Shown here: positions 34,652 through 43,713 of the stretch, piece after piece
How positions within the stretch are numbered: position 1 is the stretch's first letter
How the letters are laid out: every line of letters begins with the position of its first letter
Source: a bacterium
Lineage (GTDB): Bacteria > Armatimonadota > Fimbriimonadia > Fimbriimonadales > Fimbriimonadaceae
Direction of reading: 5' to 3'
Assembly: GCA_027483535.1 (NCBI GenBank)
Contig: JAIXUN010000002.1
Coordinates: forward strand, 868,001-932,000
DNA: 64,000 nt
The notes under the pieces: model-generated
What the model was told of the DNA's origin: nothing
The model's database searches: none
What the model saw: the letters and a program-made list of their open reading frames with translations, nothing else
Made by a program: the position numbers and the translations under genes

Positions 34652-35668
34652 GTGATTGCCCAAAGCCTTAACTCGCTCGCAGAATCACGTCAGTTAAATT
34701 CCTTCCATTCATGGATAAAAGGAAAGCCGGAGGGCTACTTTCATGTTTCCGATCTCAAGTCCGCTGAAGGACGCGCTGCCATTGGCTCGTTCTTCAAAGA
34801 GAAAGGGTTCGTTGTGATTGAAAAAGGATTCAATCCACAGGAAATTCAGGACATACAAAACGAGGCGATCAAGATCTGCCGAGGCGAATTGGGTCAGATC
34901 AGCGGGTTGGTGCCTACCCAGCCGGGCGATACCGACGACGAGGTGATGTCTCGGCACCTTTGCATTCACTTCCCGCACAAAGTAAGCGAACCTCTAAGAG
35001 GCGTTCTGGGCCACGAGACGTTCGCCGATACTCTCACCACCGTGATCGGTCCGAACGTGAAATGCATGCAGTCGATGCTCTTCATCAAGTCCAAAGGCAA
35101 GCCGGGTCAGGCTTGGCATCAGGACGAGATTTACATCCCCACGCGCGATCGATCGCTCACCGGAGGTTGGATCGCTTTGGATGATGCCACGGTGGAAAAC
35201 GGTTGCCTCTGGGTGATCCCGGGATCCCATAAAGAAGGGATCCTTTACTTCCAGGAGTGGCATGCCGACCCCCGTTTCGACTGCTCCCATGAGGCGCGGC
35301 GATTCCCCTACACCAATGACGATGCGGTGCCCGTTGAGGTCAAGGCAGGATCGGTGGTGTTCTTCAACGGGTATCTGCTGCACCGATCGCTCCCCAACTA
35401 CGCCAAGGCGGGATACCGACGAGCCCTGGTGAACCACTACATGAGCGCGGAATCACTGCTTCCTTGGGGTTTCGCCATGAAGGAGGGTCTGGATCACGTG
35501 GCGATTCTGGACAACCGAGACGTCATCATGATCGCCGGGGAAGACCCGTACGCTTTCAAGGGCACCATCGACTACCACGGCTGCCACGTTCGACCCGACG
35601 GCAAGGGCGGCTGCGGCAACTTTGAGTACAACCGAGACGCCAAAACGGGAAGTCCTGAAGGCGGCTAG
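34652..35668 (+). CDS. Phytanoyl-CoA dioxygenase (PhyH) family protein
   Basis: A 338-residue Fe(II)/2-oxoglutarate oxygenase. The iron ligands are His156 and Asp158 in AWHQDEIYIP and probably His244 in GYLLHRSLPN; the WIALDDATVENGCLWVIPGSH block is typical of PhyH enzymes. The start is GTG 34652. It faces away from the AraC regulator and ends in a CTAG shared with the stop of the convergent GH78-like gene. In many bacteria such proteins sit with sugar-catabolic genes, and the context here (AraC, GH78) fits that; the substrate is unknown. Confidence 0.88.
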   Translation: MIAQSLNSLAESRQLNSFHSWIKGKPEGYFHVSDLKSAEGRAAIGSFFKEKGFVVIEKGFNPQEIQDIQNEAIKICRGELGQISGLVPTQPGDTDDEVMSRHLCIHFPHKVSEPLRGVLGHETFADTLTTVIGPNVKCMQSMLFIKSKGKPGQAWHQDEIYIPTRDRSLTGGWIALDDATVENGCLWVIPGSHKEGILYFQEWHADPRFDCSHEARRFPYTNDDAVPVEVKAGSVVFFNGYLLHRSLPNYAKAGYRRALVNHYMSAESLLPWGFAMKEGLDHVAILDNRDVIMIAGEDPYAFKGTIDYHGCHVRPDGKGGCGNFEYNRDAKTGSPEGG

Positions 35669-38199
35669 AACTCGAACACGTTGGGCATTCCCGCCTTGAG
35701 CGCCTTCCGCTCGCCGGACGGCAGAATCAGCTCCAGTCGAGTTTCCAGGGGGGGCAGAACCTCCCACCGAGTCCGATCGGCGAGGGCGGTGTGCTTAAAG
35801 TGCACCGCTCCGGCTGGGATGTAAGAGGTGATCTCGAACTTTTTCAGGTCGGCCAAATCGGGGCGGAGATCGCCGTCCCGACCGTTGAACATCTTTAGTC
35901 CCAGCAGGCATCGGTGCATGGCGATATTGGGTCCAACTGCGCAATGGCTCATCTGAGCGGTGGTGCCGGGCTCGGCGTTCCACATCTCCTGCAGGGTGCC
36001 GTTGTTGACCACGCTAAACAGGTTTGCCCACCGGGTCTTCAGTTCCCGGAGGGTTAGATCGTTGCGACGCATCGCCCCGTAAGCCCAGAATCGCCAGACG
36101 GCATTTGCGGGGTACGAGAACCCAAGAAAGCCTTCTTTTCGATCCCGTTTGTTGGTTTGGTCGGGTGCTGTTTCTGCCAGCGAGATGAGCTGCTCGCGAG
36201 CCGCCTTCTTGAGCATTTGATCCTCCGCAGCGTCTGGGGAGAGCGCGTATCCCAATTCTTCCAGAAGCACGATGTGCGAAAGAGATCGATCGTCGATGGA
36301 GGGGACGCCGCCGTAGGGAAGGGCGTTGTCCCAACGTTTCGTTTCGGCATTCCAGAATCGCCGGCGAAGCGCCCCGGCGAGCGATCCTTGCAAGTCCACC
36401 AAAGACTCCTTGACCTCAGCGGCAGACGCCTGAGTCTCCCAGAGCCGCTGGTGCTTCTGCATCGTTGCAACCAGGTGCAAGATGTAAAAATTGAAGGCGA
36501 GTTGCTTGTGTCGTTGTTCTCGAAACGCGTCGTGGTCGATCCAAACCGCCTCCGATTCCACGTCTTCCACCTTCACCAACCCGAACGAGTCTCGCTGTCT
36601 ACGAAGGTAGTTCAGGAAGCGGGCAAACTGAGGGAGGTGGGCCAGGATCGGCTCGACGTTGCCCCACTGCTCGTAATGATTGAAATGGTCGAAGAGGAAG
36701 CCCACGGAGTGGTCGACCAGTGATCCCCAACCGGAGAGTCCTAACTGTCGCTGAGAGAGACGGGCGTACCGATCATAAGCGGGCCAGCTATCGAACCAGA
36801 CCCCATTGAGCATTTGTCCGTAGCCGAACTGGGTGAGGTATCGCTCCGAAAGGAGGTGATCGCCTCGACCCATGCGCACCAGATGCAGTTGGTGGCCCAC
36901 GTCTCCACCGTACTGCTGCCTCTCGCGACCCACGCAATCCACCGCGATATCGAGGCAAGAATTGAGGATGGTGCGATGTCCGGCATCGAGCACGCGCTGA
37001 ACCTCAGGATCGCTCACGCGACAATCGGGCTCATGGGGAAAGGCGTATTCGCGGACAAGGTTGGAGACCCGGTGAATAACGACCTCTCCACCCGATTTCG
37101 GAACCCGTACATGGACTTGGACGAACTTGAACGAGTCGTAGTCGAAGTTCACGAACGTCTCTTTCCCGCCTTTGCAGATGTATCTCGACCAACTGTAAAA
37201 GTGATTGTCGAGCCATGGTTGGGTGGGGTTCACCGACTCGTGCGTCATCAGCTCGACAATGGTTCCCGCCGGGGCTTCGATCTCCAGCTTCGGGAAGCCG
37301 ACCCGCTGGTGGTCCCACTCGTACGTCACATACTTGCCCTGCTCGGGTTTGAAGTTGTTGAGCAGAACGGGCGTGGCTGGAGGACTGCCCAAAGCGGTGA
37401 CACGGAAGGAGGCGGGCATCCGGTTTTCGAACCAGTCGTCGGGGTCTCGAAGCCAATCCACAAATCCGGAGTCGACCGCTCTTGCCGCGGGAACCTCGAT
37501 CTCCTTCATCAGCGGAATCTGGCGTTCGAACACCTGCGTCTCTTCCGGCCGAGGCATGTAAATGTCCTGATCGTAGGCGCTGTGCCAGCCTGCAATCGCC
37601 GCTCGGTTGGCATTCTCGACAACCACCCTCGGGGTGGACCAATCCGCCGTGAGTCGAAAATCGGGCTCGTTCCAGCCGTGAGGAAACTTGCGAGAATCGA
37701 ATTGCTCTTGGAGGGCTCGCAGGTAGGACCGCTTGAAAGACCCGGGTCGATGCGCTCGATCGATGGTGCAGAGCCAGCCCTCTTTTCCGGTGACAAGGGT
37801 TTGTTTGCCGATCTGGAATTTGCCTAGGAGACCCGGCTTGCCCGTGGGCCAAGTGCCATCGCCATGACCGAAATAGAGAACGTGAACACCGATCACGTTT
37901 TTCCCTGGCCTCAGTTGTTTGGCGAACTCGCAGGGGTCGGCTTCGGGGAAGCGGGGATCGAAGGGTGCAGGTCCCCACTGGACCGCAACTCCGTTCACCC
38001 AAAGCAGGTAGCGACTATCGGCGAGAATGTGACCCGTTGCCTGAAAATCTTTGCTTGCAAGCTCGGCTTCGGTGAGGGTGAATTCGGTGCGGAAAAGGGC
38101 GAAAGTGAGGTTGAGCGTGCGCTCGCCGGGAATCCAGATCCAATCGGCGGGCTCCAGATTGAGGACCTTTCCGAGCTTTGCACCGTCGCTTTCAAGCAT
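35665..38199 (-). CDS. GH78-type alpha-L-rhamnosidase-like glycosidase
   Basis: An 844-residue protein. N-terminal beta domains (about 1-390, with DSRYLLWVNGVAVQWGP) precede an (alpha/alpha)6 barrel whose entry reads VDCVGRERQQYGGD (421-433), matching the GH78 pattern DCPxRxERxGWxGD. Later blocks such as SWPAYDRYAR and EMWNAEPG support the six-hairpin fold. A C-terminal beta domain ends the chain. No signal peptide is visible, so it is probably intracellular. It may free rhamnose or a related sugar; several inverting six-hairpin families look alike, so specificity is open. Convergent with PhyH. Confidence 0.78.
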   Translation of the reverse strand: MLESDGAKLGKVLNLEPADWIWIPGERTLNLTFALFRTEFTLTEAELASKDFQATGHILADSRYLLWVNGVAVQWGPAPFDPRFPEADPCEFAKQLRPGKNVIGVHVLYFGHGDGTWPTGKPGLLGKFQIGKQTLVTGKEGWLCTIDRAHRPGSFKRSYLRALQEQFDSRKFPHGWNEPDFRLTADWSTPRVVVENANRAAIAGWHSAYDQDIYMPRPEETQVFERQIPLMKEIEVPAARAVDSGFVDWLRDPDDWFENRMPASFRVTALGSPPATPVLLNNFKPEQGKYVTYEWDHQRVGFPKLEIEAPAGTIVELMTHESVNPTQPWLDNHFYSWSRYICKGGKETFVNFDYDSFKFVQVHVRVPKSGGEVVIHRVSNLVREYAFPHEPDCRVSDPEVQRVLDAGHRTILNSCLDIAVDCVGRERQQYGGDVGHQLHLVRMGRGDHLLSERYLTQFGYGQMLNGVWFDSWPAYDRYARLSQRQLGLSGWGSLVDHSVGFLFDHFNHYEQWGNVEPILAHLPQFARFLNYLRRQRDSFGLVKVEDVESEAVWIDHDAFREQRHKQLAFNFYILHLVATMQKHQRLWETQASAAEVKESLVDLQGSLAGALRRRFWNAETKRWDNALPYGGVPSIDDRSLSHIVLLEELGYALSPDAAEDQMLKKAAREQLISLAETAPDQTNKRDRKEGFLGFSYPANAVWRFWAYGAMRRNDLTLRELKTRWANLFSVVNNGTLQEMWNAEPGTTAQMSHCAVGPNIAMHRCLLGLKMFNGRDGDLRPDLADLKKFEITSYIPAGAVHFKHTALADRTRWEVLPPLETRLELILPSGERKALKAGMPNVFEF

Positions 38200-38217
38200 G
38201 GAATCAGGATAACCCGA

Positions 38218-38841
38218 TCACTCTTCGTTTGAGGGTTCGCCAGACTCAAGTGCGGGCGCGGAATCTGTCTTTTTCTTGGCGAGCAGCGCATCTACTTCCA
38301 GCGGAGGAAGCTCCTTCACATCGTTGAGGTTGAATCGATGGAGAAACTCCTGAGTGGTGCCGTACAGCACGGGCCTGCCCGGGGTTGGTTTTCGACCCAT
38401 TTCTTGAATCAGGTTCCGTTCCAGTAGAACCCTCACGCCGTAATCGCTTTGCACGCCGCGAATCTCTTCGATGTCGGCAATGGTCATTGGCTGCTTGTAG
38501 GCTACGATCGCCAGGACCTCCATTGCGGAGCGAGAGAGTCGTTTGTTTTGGGGCTTCAGAAAAGCCGCGATCACCTCGGAATACTCGGATTTCGTGCTGA
38601 GTTGATATCCACCCGCGAGGCGCACCAACTGAATCGCTCCAGCAGAGTCCATCCGTCGTTCCAATATTTCAAGAGCCTGTTCGATCGCCCCTTCCGGAGC
38701 CCCAACCGCACCCGCCAGATCGGCAAGTGTTGCCGGGGCATTGGCGACGAAAAGCAGGGCTTCTAGCTTATCGACCACGGAGATGGGTTCGACGGCGGTC
38801 TCCCCATTGGCTGGGTCTAGAGTTGTCACGTCCTCGCTCAT
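38218..38841 (-). CDS. scpB: Segregation and condensation protein B
   Basis: A 207-residue winged-helix protein that joins ScpA on the Smc condensin and helps chromosome segregation. The N-terminal helix VVDKLEALLFVANAPATLADLAGAVG and the block RSAMEVLAIVAYKQPMTIADIEEIRGVQSD are family hallmarks, with RPVLYGTTQEFLHRFNLNDVKELPPL at the end. The ATG overlaps the scpA stop by 4 nt. Smc is not in the window. Confidence 0.95.
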   Translation of the reverse strand: MSEDVTTLDPANGETAVEPISVVDKLEALLFVANAPATLADLAGAVGAPEGAIEQALEILERRMDSAGAIQLVRLAGGYQLSTKSEYSEVIAAFLKPQNKRLSRSAMEVLAIVAYKQPMTIADIEEIRGVQSDYGVRVLLERNLIQEMGRKPTPGRPVLYGTTQEFLHRFNLNDVKELPPLEVDALLAKKKTDSAPALESGEPSNEE

Positions 38842-39794
38842 GGTGCCTCCCCGTCCTTCTGTTCAGCCGCTTTTTTGCGACGCCTCTTTTTGGCGAGCGC
38901 TTCGGCTTCCTCTTGGGCGGCGCGGTGAGCAGATTGCTCCGCCCTTGCCTCTCGCCGCTTGGCCGAGTCTTTGCCGAAGTAAACGTCGTCTTCCACCCGC
39001 TCAACAAACGCTTGGCCCAGGCGGATCAATTCTAGCAAAGCCAAGAACCAATAGACGGCATCGGATCGGGTGTAGGAGCCGACGATGAGTTTGTCGATCG
39101 GTTTGGCCTCATCGGAGAGAGCCAGCAGAACGATGCGCATCTGCTCTTGAAGAGACCTGCGCGGCTTTGAGAGAAGCTGGATAGGATCGGGTTCGGCGCG
39201 TCGCAGGAGCCTTTCGAAAGCCCTCGCAAGATCGGAGACCGTGACCTCGCCGATGGAGTAGGGGATTTCGTAAACGGTCGGTTCGGCCTCTGGGCTCCGG
39301 AAGAACAGCTTCGAGCGCTCTTCCTCGAACACCTTCAGCAAGTCGATCGCGCTGGCGAATTCGTAGGCAGTCGGCTCGATGAGTTCGGGCGGAAGTTCTT
39401 CTTCCTCTTCCTCAACTTCGTCCCTGGGCAAAAGCATGTGCGCCTTGCGTTCTAGGAGATAGGCGAGAACCGCCAAAGCCGCCGCCGCCTCATCTAGCTG
39501 AGGTTCTTCCGACTGCAGGATGTATTCAAAGTACGCCTCGCAAACGGCCGAAAGCGGGACCGTCATGAGGTCGACCTTTTGCTCCCGCACGCATCGGAAA
39601 AGCGTGGCGAGAGAGCCTTCAAAGTGCGGGGTTTGAACGTGAATCGGAGGTGGTGAGACCACGCCGATTCCTGCCGCAAGAGAAGCTCGCGCCGCATCGT
39701 CCTGCTTCAACTTCTTGGGCAAAGCTCGAGACTTGGGAGCGCCAATGTTAGGCGACTTGTGGACGGATTCGCGAGGTGAATCTGGCGAGGACAT
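38838..39794 (-). CDS. scpA: Segregation and condensation protein A
   Basis: The kleisin of the bacterial Smc complex, 318 residues. After a basic, low-complexity N-terminus (about 1-55) comes HFEGSLATLFRCVREQKVDLMTVPLS, the N-terminal Smc-neck contact, then LAVLAYLLERKAHMLLP, an acidic linker (EEEEEELPPEL) and a C-terminal winged helix. The tail is Lys/Arg/Ala-rich coiled coil. The start is ATG 39794; the open frame continues upstream into tRNA-Cys, so that part is not coding. Coupled to scpB by a 4-nt overlap. Confidence 0.92.
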   Translation of the reverse strand: MSSPDSPRESVHKSPNIGAPKSRALPKKLKQDDAARASLAAGIGVVSPPPIHVQTPHFEGSLATLFRCVREQKVDLMTVPLSAVCEAYFEYILQSEEPQLDEAAAALAVLAYLLERKAHMLLPRDEVEEEEEELPPELIEPTAYEFASAIDLLKVFEEERSKLFFRSPEAEPTVYEIPYSIGEVTVSDLARAFERLLRRAEPDPIQLLSKPRRSLQEQMRIVLLALSDEAKPIDKLIVGSYTRSDAVYWFLALLELIRLGQAFVERVEDDVYFGKDSAKRREARAEQSAHRAAQEEAEALAKKRRRKKAAEQKDGEAP

Positions 39795-39826
39795 GGCGAA
39801 TCCGGAAGATGGTCGCCAGAAAGATT

Positions 39827-39903
39827 TGGAGGTGCCGGGCGGATTCGAACCGCCGAATAACGGTTTTGCAGACCGTCCCCTTAGGCCACTTGGGCACGGC
39901 ACC
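39827..39903 (-). tRNA. tRNA-Cys (GCA), CCA encoded
   Basis: Acceptor arms GGTGCCG and CGGCACC (39831-39837 and 39897-39903), anticodon stem ACGGT/ACCGT with loop CTGCAAA giving anticodon GCA, T-arm GGCGG-TTCGAAT-CCGCC, discriminator T and an encoded CCA. It is 33 bp upstream of scpA on the same strand. Confidence 0.96.
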
Positions 39904-39937
39904 TAGCGACGTTTTCATTATGTCACGAAGAGCAATC

Positions 39938-39965
39938 GCGGTGCCGACCCTGAGATCGGCACCGC
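39938..39965. terminator. Possible terminator hairpin after the Gly-rich secreted protein gene
   Basis: GCGGTGCCGA (39938-39947) pairs perfectly with TCGGCACCGC (39956-39965). It lies about 30 bp after the stop of the minus-strand gene at 39997, but no T-run follows on either strand, so termination is uncertain. Confidence 0.4.
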
Positions 39966-39996
39966 CAAAGATTGTTCGTTCGAAGTTGTGAATCGG

Positions 39997-41802
39997 TTAC
40001 TTGTCGGTAAGACCCGGGGCGACGTAAGGCACGATCTTGAAGGGATACGTGCCGTACGGTCCGCGAATCCACAGACGATGCTTGCCTGTGATGTTGGCTC
40101 GGAAGAATCGCCGGTTCATCTTGTCGAACTGAATGTCTGTCGAGCGAAGGAAATTCCCCTCCCCGTCTAGTAAGTCGACCTGAATGCCCGGCTTGCCCGT
40201 TGTGTCGTGAAGGAACTCGTACCACTTACCGGCTTCAAGTTCAACTTCAAAAAGTCCGAACCGTTTTTCGTCGATCACCGCGTTTACCAGAGTGCTCAGC
40301 TTGTATTCAGGACCGGTGAGCGTGGACCGATTAAGGGTGTAAGAACCGGATCCACCCGAGCCTATGCACGAAACTCGCACAAGGAAGGTGTCGGCAGTGG
40401 GGTAGTAGAGGTCGTCCGCTATCCGCAGATTGCCTCGATTGTTCATCGAGTTCACGCGGTCACCATTGAGCGTGAAGATATCCATCTGTGGAGCAAAGCC
40501 TTTTGCCTGCAGAGCAAAACGCATGAGTTCCGACCGAGTCGACTTGATGGTGTAAATGTTCGACTCGCCAATGGCTAGATCGCTGCTAATGCTCTTGCCC
40601 TCTTCCCAAGCAGGCAGTTTTTGCGTGTTGGTGATCTTTGACTCGATGGGGGTCATCGCGTACGAGCGGAGGTACAACCGGACGGTGCCGGGTGCATGGA
40701 AGAGTTGGATAACCTCGCGCTCGTTACCGACCATCGGCCGGAAAACGGTTCTCACCGTCGAAATTGAGAAACCCTCTTCTGAAAACCGTTCTTGACCTGA
40801 TTTTGGGTACTCCCATACAAACTGGAACGCAGGGTTGCCCGAAAACTTTGTTCGAACGATCTCTTTCTTCTCCACCGGAAATTCAAAGACTTGAAGCCGC
40901 TTGTCGGACATGGAAACCTTGACCTCGCCCTCTTTGGAAAGGGTTTGGGGTGCGATCTCGTGTACGGTCCACTGAATGCTATCGACGCCGGGATTAATGA
41001 CTTGCAAGTAAATGGCACCGTCGATTTTTGAGAACAGGGTTCGGCCACCCACTGCTTCCCTCACCATTTCGGCGTCTACTCCCGCAAGACCCGAGGGACC
41101 GATCACGCCGTTCACGAAAATCATCGTTCGGTTTCTTGGGTTGATGTCGGTGCGAAATCCTTCTAACTGAGTGAAATCGTAGTACCGGTCCTTCTTGGTT
41201 TCGATCCTGAGGAGCAACGGACGGGAAGGGTCCAAGGTGGCTTTTCCAACGCCTGTTCCGGACGAGACATCTATCGTTGGGCAAGTAAGGCTGTTCAGTA
41301 AGAACTTGCCACCCGCGACTGATCGGAAACTGAGGACTTTCACCGTGATCGTTTCGGGCTTAGTTGCTGTGTAAGCAAGGAAGGGTGCTTGCTCACCTTC
41401 CGCACGATCATCGTTCTTGGCGATCTCCTTACCGCTTTCATCTAGTAACTGAAGAGCCGCATCAAAGGCTTCCGTCTCGACGCCGCAAAGGAGGGTTGTG
41501 CCTGCCCCCAACTTGAATTTGAACTCAACCCGGTCACCGGGCGTCAAGATCGCAGATTTTGTTTCCCAGAAACCACCGGGTTGATCGACCTTCTTTGAGC
41601 GAGTATCGGCTTCGTCGGCCGCTCGGTCGGCTTGTCCGAATCCGCCTCCACCGATTCCTCCCCCCATTCCGCCGCCCACGCCTCCCATCGACCCGCCTTG
41701 ACCATAACCTTGAGCGCTGCCCTGCCCAAGTGCCAGAGGGAGCAACAGAACGATCAACCCAAAAACGGATGCGGCGCGAAGCGGTGCCTTTAAGGAATTC
41801 AT
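39997..41802 (-). CDS. Secreted Gly-rich protein with repeated beta domains, function unknown
   Basis: A 601-residue exported protein. The signal helix VFGLIVLLLPLALG is followed by a Gly/Met/Gln tract (about 30-58, GGVGGGMGGG type). The rest looks like several beta domains; the motif pattern LTPGDRVEFKFKL..DAALQLLDESGKEIAKNDDRAEG, and similar blocks near 330-600, recalls bacterial pre-peptidase C-terminal (PPC) domains. A last block, AGKWYEFLHDTTGKPGIQVDLLDGEGN, repeats this style. No protease domain is present, so it may be a structural or binding envelope protein. An unusual structured leader lies just upstream. Confidence 0.75.
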   Translation of the reverse strand: MNSLKAPLRAASVFGLIVLLLPLALGQGSAQGYGQGGSMGGVGGGMGGGIGGGGFGQADRAADEADTRSKKVDQPGGFWETKSAILTPGDRVEFKFKLGAGTTLLCGVETEAFDAALQLLDESGKEIAKNDDRAEGEQAPFLAYTATKPETITVKVLSFRSVAGGKFLLNSLTCPTIDVSSGTGVGKATLDPSRPLLLRIETKKDRYYDFTQLEGFRTDINPRNRTMIFVNGVIGPSGLAGVDAEMVREAVGGRTLFSKIDGAIYLQVINPGVDSIQWTVHEIAPQTLSKEGEVKVSMSDKRLQVFEFPVEKKEIVRTKFSGNPAFQFVWEYPKSGQERFSEEGFSISTVRTVFRPMVGNEREVIQLFHAPGTVRLYLRSYAMTPIESKITNTQKLPAWEEGKSISSDLAIGESNIYTIKSTRSELMRFALQAKGFAPQMDIFTLNGDRVNSMNNRGNLRIADDLYYPTADTFLVRVSCIGSGGSGSYTLNRSTLTGPEYKLSTLVNAVIDEKRFGLFEVELEAGKWYEFLHDTTGKPGIQVDLLDGEGNFLRSTDIQFDKMNRRFFRANITGKHRLWIRGPYGTYPFKIVPYVAPGLTDK

Positions 41803-42332
41803 GGTGTGTACCTATGGCCGGGTCTTGTGGATCTCCGCCCAAAGGTTGGGACGCGCAGGCCGGGATTCTGGTAACGCCGGTTCTTGGCTTTTCCCTGGGG
41901 CTATAGACCCAGGGCGAATAGCTGCCCGATAAATTCTAAGTTTCTTGTAACGCGTGCGAATCTGTGACCTGTACCGATATCTGAACGGAAAGAGAGGGTC
42001 ATTCAGCCGCCCAATCGAACCCGTCACCCCAACAGGTTTGGACGAAATAGTTAAGAAAATGCGGGCAAGGTAATGGCTTATTCGCTTCTTAACATTTCAG
42101 AGCCACACTCTTTCTCGGTCAAGCAGTTCGATGAGCAAGTAATGCAAGACCGGAAAATCCGAAGCGGTGCGGATGGAAAGTTTTTCCATGAGAGACACCA
42201 AAAGGATGCACGTGATCGTAGACCCCGGGTTCTTGAAGAGAGAACGCCGGGGTCCTTTTTTTGTGGACCTCGGCGTTTGAACGGGCAGTTTTTATAGGGA
42301 GCGTTCGGGGCCGTTGATTGACCCCACTTTGC
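41803..42332. other. Intergenic stretch with structured leader and orphan transcript end
   Basis: A 530-bp stretch without a convincing gene. Near the minus-strand start are CCCTGGG/CCCAGGG (about 41893-41918) and CCCAA/TTGGG pairings that could fold in the 5' leader of the Gly-rich protein gene. Further right are a small hairpin (ATGGAAA 42173-42179 with TTTCCAT 42183-42189) and a strong plus-strand terminator at 42221, although no plus-strand gene precedes it. Short open frames crossing the terminator are not believable. Confidence 0.45.
42221..42262 (+). terminator. Orphan Rho-independent terminator on the plus strand
   Basis: GACCCCGG plus TTCT (42221-42234 region) pairs with AGAAC and CCGGGGTC (to 42254), followed by CTTTTTTTG. 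The nearest upstream gene on the plus strand ends at 35668, so the terminator implies an unannotated transcript, possibly a small RNA. Read on the minus strand the stem has no T-run after it. Confidence 0.75.
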
Positions 42333-42989
42333 TTAGTTGGCCATCTTGGCTTTCATCGCTTTCATGGCGGCTTCGGTTCGACTGTTCACCTGAAGCGCCT
42401 TTAAGATGTTGCTCACGTGGTTCTTAACCGTTTTCTCGGCGATCCCAAGTTTGTTGGCGATGTCTCGGTTTCGCAAGCCCTCTGCAACCAGGTTCAGAAT
42501 CTCCTGCTCGCGATCGCTGAGTACCAGAAGTTCGGAATCGTCCAGATCGTCGGTGGTGTCCAATCGACGGAAGTCTTCGATGACGCGAGAGGCGACTTTC
42601 GGCGTGATCTTGGCTTCGCCCTTCGAAGCAAGTCGGACCGCATCGATCACATCGGCCGGGGTGGACGTTTTGAGAATGTAACCCGTGGCGCCCGCTCGGA
42701 AGGCGTCGAAAATGGTGTCATCGTCCTCTTGAACGGTGAGGATGACGACGGTCACACCCTTTTCTCGCTTCAGCAATCGGCGAGTGAGCTCGATGCCGTT
42801 CATGCGGGGCATGGAAACGTCGGTGAGCAGCACGTCTGGCGACTCGGCAAGGGCGATATCCAGCGCCTCCTGACCGTCTTTACAGACCGCCACTACTTCA
42901 ATATCTTTCACCGCTCGGAGCGTTTTCTCAATCGCCCTTCGGTACATTTCTTCGTCTTCGGCGACGACAACTCGGATGGTCTCCCCCAT
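42333..42989 (-). CDS. Response regulator, NarL/LuxR family
   Basis: A 218-residue regulator with receiver domain (about 5-120: acidic pair EDE at 11-13, phospho-acceptor Asp57, Thr85 and Lys107 in GYILK) and a C-terminal LuxR helix-turn-helix (about 150-212: LSDREQEILNLVAEGLRNRDIA, then IAEKTVKNHVSNIL). No histidine kinase is nearby, so its partner is elsewhere. The ATG has no Shine-Dalgarno; TACACT lies 8 nt upstream. Target genes are not deducible. Confidence 0.94.
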   Translation of the reverse strand: MGETIRVVVAEDEEMYRRAIEKTLRAVKDIEVVAVCKDGQEALDIALAESPDVLLTDVSMPRMNGIELTRRLLKREKGVTVVILTVQEDDDTIFDAFRAGATGYILKTSTPADVIDAVRLASKGEAKITPKVASRVIEDFRRLDTTDDLDDSELLVLSDREQEILNLVAEGLRNRDIANKLGIAEKTVKNHVSNILKALQVNSRTEAAMKAMKAKMAN

Positions 42990-42997
42990 GTTCGGAA

Positions 42998-43003
42998 AGT
43001 GTA
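42998..43003 (-). promoter_or_regulatory. TANNNT box 8 nt before response regulator start
   Basis: On the minus strand TACACT ends 8 nt before the ATG, with no ribosome site, consistent with a leaderless or nearly leaderless mRNA. Confidence 0.35.
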
Positions 43004-43151
43004 CATCCTAAGGTGGAATCTCGTTGGGGCTTTCGGTTCGCCGGACGAATCTGCTTTCAAGCAATGGTGGAAGGTTGTTTGCAACAAAGCCGCTGCCTAT
43101 TTGCTTGCTAGCAAGAAAACCGTCTTAAATGAAGTCTGAGTCGGAAATCCA

Positions 43152-43583
43152 ATGAAAGCCCCCTGTCCGCTCCGAGTCAACTCGCCTTCTCGTGCATCCA
43201 AGATTCGTTTCACCTTAGCTTTCTGGTCCCGTTCGGTAATTCTCATCGGGATCTTATTGAGTCTTGGTGCATGCGGTTCGGTCCCCAAGGCGGACGGTGT
43301 CACGATCAACGTTCTCAACCGATGGAGTGATCCGGTGAAGGTCTCGGTTGTTCTAGAACTCGCAGCCGATGGGAAACGAGTAGGGCCGATCAGTCGCGAG
43401 ATCAGCGCCAACTACAACGAGCAAATCTTTGTGCCTTTGGCGAAAGAAAAAGCGGTGAAAAAGATCATCGTGACTCCGGTTAGTGGCGATTCCGTGACGA
43501 TCTTGCTCGATAACGCAAATCCACCCATTGAAAAAAGCGTGGTGTTCACCCGGGATCGCAATATGGTTGTTTCCGACGATTGA
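43152..43583 (+). CDS. Small lipoprotein, function unknown
   Basis: A 143-residue lipoprotein with a long basic n-region (about 28 residues), a helix VILIGILLSLGA and lipobox Cys41. The mature part (about 100 residues) alternates hydrophobic and polar residues in a beta pattern (VTINVLNRWSDPVKVSVVLEL) and ends in a charged tail. It might be a small Ig-like fold. No family is recognised. A small membrane protein gene follows 130 bp later. Confidence 0.65.
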   Translation: MKAPCPLRVNSPSRASKIRFTLAFWSRSVILIGILLSLGACGSVPKADGVTINVLNRWSDPVKVSVVLELAADGKRVGPISREISANYNEQIFVPLAKEKAVKKIIVTPVSGDSVTILLDNANPPIEKSVVFTRDRNMVVSDD

Positions 43584-43713
43584 TCAGGTTCGTTGCCGAA
43601 CCCTATGATTGGGGTTCACCGACTTTCTAGAAATGGTTGAACTGTTTCAAATTTCCGTTCGACCCTAGGAACTTTCCCGGCAAGTTCCACTGTTTGAGTT
43701 CGAAGGGAAGTCA

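Noticed and set aside
39795-39902. 36-codon N-terminal extension of scpA
   Set aside because: It would translate tRNA-Cys; the ATG at 39794 gives a normal ScpA.
41820-41900. c-di-GMP class I riboswitch on the plus strand
   Set aside because: Only a loose resemblance in one half; the conserved GGNAAACC side and a downstream plus-strand gene are missing.
42073-42297. 74-codon plus-strand frame
   Set aside because: It runs straight through a strong terminator and has no ribosome site or family.
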